DNA of 10,396 bases from Microcaldota archaeon (GTDB taxonomy: Archaea > Micrarchaeota > Micrarchaeia > Burarchaeales > JAKAKT01): NCBI GenBank assembly GCA_026396425.1, contig JAPLWU010000069.1, positions 1 to 10,396 on the forward strand. The letters are read 5' to 3'. Below are positions 6,676-10,396 of the stretch, piece by piece. The notes beneath the pieces are model-generated. The model saw only the letters and a program-made list of their open reading frames with translations. It did no database searches and was not told the origin of the DNA. Within the stretch, counting starts at the first letter, position 1. Every line of letters starts with the position of its first letter. The position numbers and the translations under genes are program-made.

Positions 6676-7614
6676 TTTATTATTCATGGGATTCTCAATT
6701 CCCATCTTGTTGTAGACCATGCTTATAACCCCCTGCGGTGGGACGATGCCCATCTCGGTTATGTAGGCGGTTATGTATTTTGCGAGCGTGACGTCGAATG
6801 CCGGATTGCGGATTTTGAGCCCCGGAATCTCGTTGGCGTTGAAGACCTCGGCCGGGTCGCGCTCCTCGATTTTTTCCATCTGGCCCCACAGCGTCGCGGG
6901 GTCGAACTTGTAGAGCTCGGCCGCGGAGTAGAACGGAATCTGCGTCTCGTAGGCGGAAAGGGCAATCATCGAGGTGCCTATCTTGTTGAAGAGGTCTCCC
7001 CTCGATGTGACGGCGTCGGCGCCAACGAGCACGGTTTCCACCTTCTCCTGCTCGAGCATCAGCCGTGCCGCCGAATCGACAACCATCGTGACGTCGAGGC
7101 CTGCTTCCACGAGCTCGCGGGCGGTTATGCGGCCCTGGTACCTCGGCCTCGTTTCGGTGCATATTACGCGAACGTCCTTGTCGAGCTCCTGCGTGCGCCT
7201 TAGAATCGCGACTACGGTGTGGGAGTGGCAGTGGACGAGGACGGTCGAGCCGGGCCTGATTTCCTTGGCCCCGTATTCTGCTATTGCGCTTATGCTCAAA
7301 TCGAGATTTTTGAGGAAGACTTTTTCCTCGTGCGCCATTATCTCCTTGAACTCGATTATGTCAGAAGGCTTGTTCTTCTTGATTTGCGAGAAAGCATAGC
7401 GCAGGGAGTTGCGGAGCATGGGCTCGGTCGGCCTCGTCGAGGCGAGCTCGTCAGCGGTTTCGAGCAGGTCCGAGAGAAGCTCCTGGGTGTGGACCGCCTC
7501 GGTGGCCTGCGCCTCCATGTTGAGTGCCCTGAAGGCCGTCTTGGCCACCTCGCGGGCGCCCTGAATCCTCATGGCGCGTATGTCATTGCAGATTTTCTCG
7601 ACTTCGGGTATCAT
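6670..7614 (-). CDS. Ribose-1,5-bisphosphate isomerase
   Basis: The enzyme converts ribose-1,5-bisphosphate, the product of AMP phosphorylase, to ribulose-1,5-bisphosphate for form III RuBisCO. It belongs to the eIF2B/MtnA isomerase family. The length of 314 residues is close to that of the characterised Thermococcus enzyme (about 320). C129 in VLVHCHSHTVV and D200 in VLVGADAVTSRG correspond by motif to that enzyme's catalytic cysteine and aspartate (Cys133 and Asp202). The motifs TETRPRYQGR (153-162), SRGDLFNKIGT and the C-terminal NPAFDVT and PPQG segments are also family features. The adjacent AMP phosphorylase gene separates this protein from plain eIF2B subunits and from methylthioribose-1-phosphate isomerase. 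The ATG at 7614 lies about 32 bases downstream of the TATA box centre, so the transcript should be nearly leaderless. Confidence 0.94.
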   Translation of the reverse strand: MIPEVEKICNDIRAMRIQGAREVAKTAFRALNMEAQATEAVHTQELLSDLLETADELASTRPTEPMLRNSLRYAFSQIKKNKPSDIIEFKEIMAHEEKVFLKNLDLSISAIAEYGAKEIRPGSTVLVHCHSHTVVAILRRTQELDKDVRVICTETRPRYQGRITARELVEAGLDVTMVVDSAARLMLEQEKVETVLVGADAVTSRGDLFNKIGTSMIALSAYETQIPFYSAAELYKFDPATLWGQMEKIEERDPAEVFNANEIPGLKIRNPAFDVTLAKYITAYITEMGIVPPQGVISMVYNKMGIENPMNNKR

Positions 7615-7641
7615 ATGGAACGAAGTAATTACTGAGGATAG

Positions 7642-7650
7642 TTATTTAAG
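7642..7650 (-). promoter_or_regulatory. TATA box of the R15P isomerase-AMP phosphorylase operon
   Basis: The minus strand reads CTTAAATAA here, centred about 32 bases upstream of the isomerase ATG. This predicts a leader of only about 6 bases. No ribosome binding site precedes the ATG, which is consistent with a leaderless message. Confidence 0.6.
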
Positions 7651-7684
7651 ATTAAGGAGTTGGGGCGGTCGGCAAAGCGGAAGG

Positions 7685-7692
7685 TATTTATG
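7685..7692 (+). promoter_or_regulatory. TATA box of the cysteine-rich protein gene
   Basis: TATTTATG is centred about 27 bases upstream of the ATG at 7715, placing transcription start at or within a few bases of the start codon (leaderless). The only ribosome-binding-like sequence, GAGG at 7701-7704, is rather far from the ATG. Confidence 0.55.
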
Positions 7693-7714
7693 CAGCAAGC
7701 GAGGAAAAAAAGGC

Positions 7715-9307
7715 ATGGCTTCGCAGGTTAATCCCGCAATGGAGAAGGCATGGAACGATACTTGCCGCGTTTTGTTCGGGGAGGAGCTCGGCCCTCTCTC
7801 GAAATACGAGGAGTGGCTGCGGCTTTACCTTCTCCCCACCACGAATGCCAAATCCGCTTCGGGAAAGGAAACAAATCTTACTACTACGAACTACCTTCCT
7901 AGTTCAACATTCGCCAGTTTTGACGAAGTTGATTTCTCCAAAAAATACGCGCCGCTTCCGCTTTCGATAAACGAAATCAAGGATATCGACGGAATCGCCG
8001 AGGCCTGCCGCGAGAGGTTCGCATACGCGGGCAACATAATACTCGGGAATTCGAGCGGGGTGGAGCGCAGCAGCAACGTGATTGACAGCCACTTCGTCTG
8101 CGGCTCGAACATCGTCTCGGACTCGAAATACGTCGGCTTCTGCACGGAAACGCGCTACTCGGACCACTGCTTCGGCTGCTATATTGCGGTCGAATCCTCC
8201 TACGCGATGAAATCGGGCGGAGGGTGGCACAGCCGCGCATTCGAATGCCATCTCTGCCAGAACGTTTCGGACAGCTACTACTGCACCGGGGCGCAGGACT
8301 GCCGCGACTGCATGTTCACGTTCGGGACGAGGAACGGCCGAAACATGATAGGCAACCTCGCGCTCCCGCGCGAAAAATATCTGGCGCTCAAGAAAAAACT
8401 CGTTTCGGAAATCGCCTCGAAGCTCAAAAGCGACGGCAGGGTTTTCTCGCTTTTCGAAGTAATTTCTCTCGCTGAAAAATACGGGGGAAGCGGGCTCAGG
8501 CTCAAACCCGAACCGCAGCCGCCCTTCAAGCCAGAACCGCTGGAAAAGGCCTTTTCGCAGACCTGCTCGCTTCTTTTCGGAAGAAAGATGGCCGGCATTG
8601 AGGGCTTTGCCCCGCTCATGCGCAAGAATTATCCCGATAATGTATTCGCGAATTCACCGCTTACGGGAAGGCGCGTTGCGGTGGGCGGGCATATAGCCCA
8701 CTTGATGAAGGACTACGGCACCGAAAACCGCATGCTCGACCAGACCGAAGCGTGGAAAGTCGGCGGGAGCCCGGTTGCAGAGGAAAAGCTTGCTGGGATG
8801 AGGGCCGAGCCCGAAGAGCTGGCAAGAATCCTTTTCCCCGTCGCCTACGCGATGCTCGACACGGATTTCGGCAACAACGCGAACATAAAGGATGCGACGA
8901 TAATGATTGACAGCAGCGACTGCCTCAACGGCTCTTCGTTTGTTAAGGTGAAGAAGTGCGCCTACTGCCACTGGCCCCGCGAATCGGAAGGCATCTTCGG
9001 CTCGAACGCGGTTTTCAAGTCCTCGTTCTGCATCAACTGCTACTTCTCCACCAACCTGACGCGCTCGTTCGAGTGCGACAACTGCGAGAATTGCGCGGAC
9101 GGCTACTTCCTGCACAACTGCGAGAACGTGAACGACTCCATGTTCTGCTTCAATGTCAAGAATTTGAGGAATGCAATCGGCAACTCGCCCCTTCCGCCTG
9201 AAAAGTTCAAATCGGTGAAATCGGCCGTAATTTCGCAGCTGGCCGACGAGCTCGAAAAGAAAAAGGATGTTAGATGGACGATTTACAACGTTGGCGCGAA
9301 ATCATAG
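7715..9307 (+). CDS. Cysteine-rich protein with internal duplication, function unknown
   Basis: The 530-residue protein consists of two copies of one unit (about 9-258 and 276-530) joined by a Pro-rich linker (LKPEPQPPFKPEP). Each unit starts with a short helical piece (MEKAWNDTCRVLFG at 9; LEKAFSQTCSLLFG at 276). It continues into a Cys/Asn/Ser-rich region that reads like beta-helix rungs, and closes with a matching segment and helix (NGRNMIGNLALPREKY at 207; NLRNAIGNSPLPPEKF at 483). Cysteine pairs include C152/C155, C178/C181, C415/C418, C439/C442 and the cluster C454/C457/C460, which could bind zinc or another metal. There is no signal peptide or membrane segment, so it is probably cytoplasmic. 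The rung pattern plus closing motif resembles uncharacterised Cys-rich proteins I recall from CPR bacteria and DPANN archaea, but I cannot name the function. I chose ATG 7715 over upstream in-frame starts because these lie upstream of the TATA box. Confidence 0.88.
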   Translation: MASQVNPAMEKAWNDTCRVLFGEELGPLSKYEEWLRLYLLPTTNAKSASGKETNLTTTNYLPSSTFASFDEVDFSKKYAPLPLSINEIKDIDGIAEACRERFAYAGNIILGNSSGVERSSNVIDSHFVCGSNIVSDSKYVGFCTETRYSDHCFGCYIAVESSYAMKSGGGWHSRAFECHLCQNVSDSYYCTGAQDCRDCMFTFGTRNGRNMIGNLALPREKYLALKKKLVSEIASKLKSDGRVFSLFEVISLAEKYGGSGLRLKPEPQPPFKPEPLEKAFSQTCSLLFGRKMAGIEGFAPLMRKNYPDNVFANSPLTGRRVAVGGHIAHLMKDYGTENRMLDQTEAWKVGGSPVAEEKLAGMRAEPEELARILFPVAYAMLDTDFGNNANIKDATIMIDSSDCLNGSSFVKVKKCAYCHWPRESEGIFGSNAVFKSSFCINCYFSTNLTRSFECDNCENCADGYFLHNCENVNDSMFCFNVKNLRNAIGNSPLPPEKFKSVKSAVISQLADELEKKKDVRWTIYNVGAKS

Positions 9308-9408
9308 ACTACTTCTTAGATTACTGTTACTTTCGCGCACGGTCTCGGTCACGAGAACTATATAAACATTATATTGCGCCTAAGAGCCGGTGCATCTGGA
9401 GAGGAATT
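9308..9408. other. Convergent intergenic gap with TATA-like sequences and a small hairpin
   Basis: Both flanking genes end into this gap. It contains a 5-base-pair inverted repeat with a 4-base loop (TCTCG at 9343-9347, CGAGA at 9352-9356), a strong TATA-like sequence TATATAAA (9359-9366) and a second TATAAAC (9410-9416) just inside the next gene. T-rich stretches at 9311-9333 may serve as transcription termination for the cysteine-rich gene. No tRNA or C/D-box RNA was recognised. Confidence 0.5.
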
Positions 9409-10263
9409 TTATAAACCTGGCTTTAGTTGGGCCGAAACGGGTTTGAAACTCGGGGCCATTGGGAGAAGCTTCGCCATAAGGCCCCGGCCAGAGTTTTGGG
9501 AGAAAATAAGCGCGAGTTCACTGAGCTGGGATGGCTTGGCGAAGTCCAAAATTTCGGACGCGATTTCGAGGGCTGGAGCCTGGATCGTGGGCGGCTGGGA
9601 GAAGGCGCCCAGGAGTATGGAATTCAGATGGACTATCTGGGCCGGGTCTGCGGAGCTTAGGTCCGCATTGTAGGCGAAGCTGCTCGCGAGCTCGAGGGCG
9701 CGTATTTGCATGACGCCTTTTGATTTGGAGGCGATTAGGTTAAGCGACTCGAGGAGTCCGGGCTGGTAGCTGCCGCCGTTCAGGATGTAACTGAAAATTT
9801 CGAGCGAGCCTCTCAGGGACTCGTATTTTTTGTTTGCGGCAAAAACCTTCATGCTTTCGAGGAGTTCCGGCCCGAAATTGCTGTTTGAAAGAATTCCGAA
9901 GAGGAGGTTGAAGTCCGAATCGCTGCCTCCGCGCTCTAGGATTGTGTTCACGATTTCCGCAAGAGATTCGAAATGGTCCTTCCATTTTTCTTTGAAGTTC
10001 TGGTTTGAGAGGAAAACGTAAGCCGAAGTCAGGAAAAGAAACTGGACCTCGCCTTTTGTATTCAAAAGCGAATGCGAAAGCTGGCCGGACATGCTGAACC
10101 TGAAGTTGGGATGGCTTGAAATTTTTGAAAGCGCATCCATCGTTTCGCTGAGGCATGTTGTTTTCAGGTCGAGGCACATGCAGGGCGCGTTCAGTATGCG
10201 CGAGGACCCGGGGGTGAGCCAGGCTTTCGTTATTGACGGGTTGAGGAGGAATCCGCCTGTCAT
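9409..10263 (-). CDS. Alpha-helical (solenoid-like) protein of unknown function, probably 5'-incomplete
   Basis: From the ATG at 10263 the frame gives 284 residues ending KPVSAQLKPGL. The sequence is Leu/Ala/Ser-rich and appears wholly helical, with a loose repeat: FGPELLESMKVFA and YQPGLLESLNLIA are 36 residues apart, and ALELASSFA and ALEIASEIL about 42 apart. This suggests a HEAT/ARM-like solenoid (inference). An N-terminal stretch has several cysteines (APCMCLDLKTTC). No signal peptide or membrane segment is seen. The ATG is probably not the true start: no TATA box or ribosome binding site precedes it, and the frame upstream stays open and protein-like to 10371. I recognise no family. Confidence 0.7.
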   Translation of the reverse strand: MTGGFLLNPSITKAWLTPGSSRILNAPCMCLDLKTTCLSETMDALSKISSHPNFRFSMSGQLSHSLLNTKGEVQFLFLTSAYVFLSNQNFKEKWKDHFESLAEIVNTILERGGSDSDFNLLFGILSNSNFGPELLESMKVFAANKKYESLRGSLEIFSYILNGGSYQPGLLESLNLIASKSKGVMQIRALELASSFAYNADLSSADPAQIVHLNSILLGAFSQPPTIQAPALEIASEILDFAKPSQLSELALIFSQNSGRGLMAKLLPMAPSFKPVSAQLKPGL

Positions 10264-10396
10264 AAAGAAAGATGCACGACGGGCTTCGGGACCGAATTCG
10301 AAGCCGAAGTGCCTGAAATCGAGGTTGGAGGCGTTGGCAATCCATTCGGCCGCCCTTTTCGAGAGGCCGTCCTACCAGGAATGATGTCTCAGCAGA
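10264..10396 (-). other. Probable upstream coding extension of the helical protein, interrupted by a candidate frameshift
   Basis: In the frame of the helical protein, codons from 10371 down to 10264 read DGLSKRAAEWIANASN, then LDFRHFGFEFGPEARR, with no start codon, before meeting TAG at 10372-10374. If one G of the minus-strand GTAGGACGG (around 10371-10373) is removed, the stop becomes GTA GAC GGC. The frame then continues to the window edge as SAETSFLVDGLSK. This suggests either a sequencing or assembly indel near the edge or a real frameshift mutation. Confidence 0.5.

Noticed and set aside
7571..7714. 48-codon N-terminal extension of the cysteine-rich protein
   Set aside because: It overlaps the isomerase start and both TATA boxes, and its sequence is not protein-like; the leaderless ATG at 7715 fits better.

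Overview
The window looks archaeal, probably from a DPANN-type lineage (this placement is an inference of low to moderate confidence). The evidence is a ribosomal protein L11 of archaeal length, the adjacent AMP phosphorylase and ribose-1,5-bisphosphate isomerase genes of the archaeal AMP/RuBisCO salvage pathway, TATA boxes about 25 bases upstream of starts that imply leaderless or short-leader transcripts, a GGTGA-type ribosome binding site with a TTG start, and secreted proteins rich in Asn-X-Ser/Thr.

Layout, left to right. 1-2715 (minus) is one uninterrupted reading frame of 905 codons that runs off the left edge. It encodes a very large secreted right-handed beta-helix (NosD/PbH1-type) protein made of alternating beta-helix and Ig-like modules. 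Because it has no stop inside the window it is easily missed. 2794-4470 (minus) is a secreted, C-terminally membrane-anchored protein with an eight-bladed PQQ-type beta-propeller. 4484-4599 is a 58-base imperfect tandem duplication of the 3' end of the L11 gene, filling the gap between L11 and the propeller gene. 4561-5043 (minus) is L11. 5136-6665 and 6670-7614 (minus) are AMP phosphorylase and R15P isomerase, separated by 4 bases. 7615-7714 is a compact divergent promoter region with a TATA box on each strand. 7715-9307 (plus) encodes an unrecognised cysteine-rich protein built from two copies of the same unit. 9308-9408 is a convergent intergenic gap with two TATA-like sequences. 9409 to the right edge (minus) is an alpha-helical protein of unknown function whose 5' part appears to be broken by a one-base frameshift near the window edge.

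How the genes work together. R15P isomerase and AMP phosphorylase form a clear two-gene metabolic operon: AMP plus phosphate gives adenine and ribose-1,5-bisphosphate, which is isomerised to ribulose-1,5-bisphosphate, the substrate of form III RuBisCO (not in this window). The beta-helix and propeller genes form a cell-surface block: both carry signal peptides and Ig-like domains. L11 sits between these blocks, away from its usual nusG/L1/L10 partners. The propeller gene has no visible promoter, so it may be read through from L11. The cysteine-rich and alpha-helical proteins have no assigned function.
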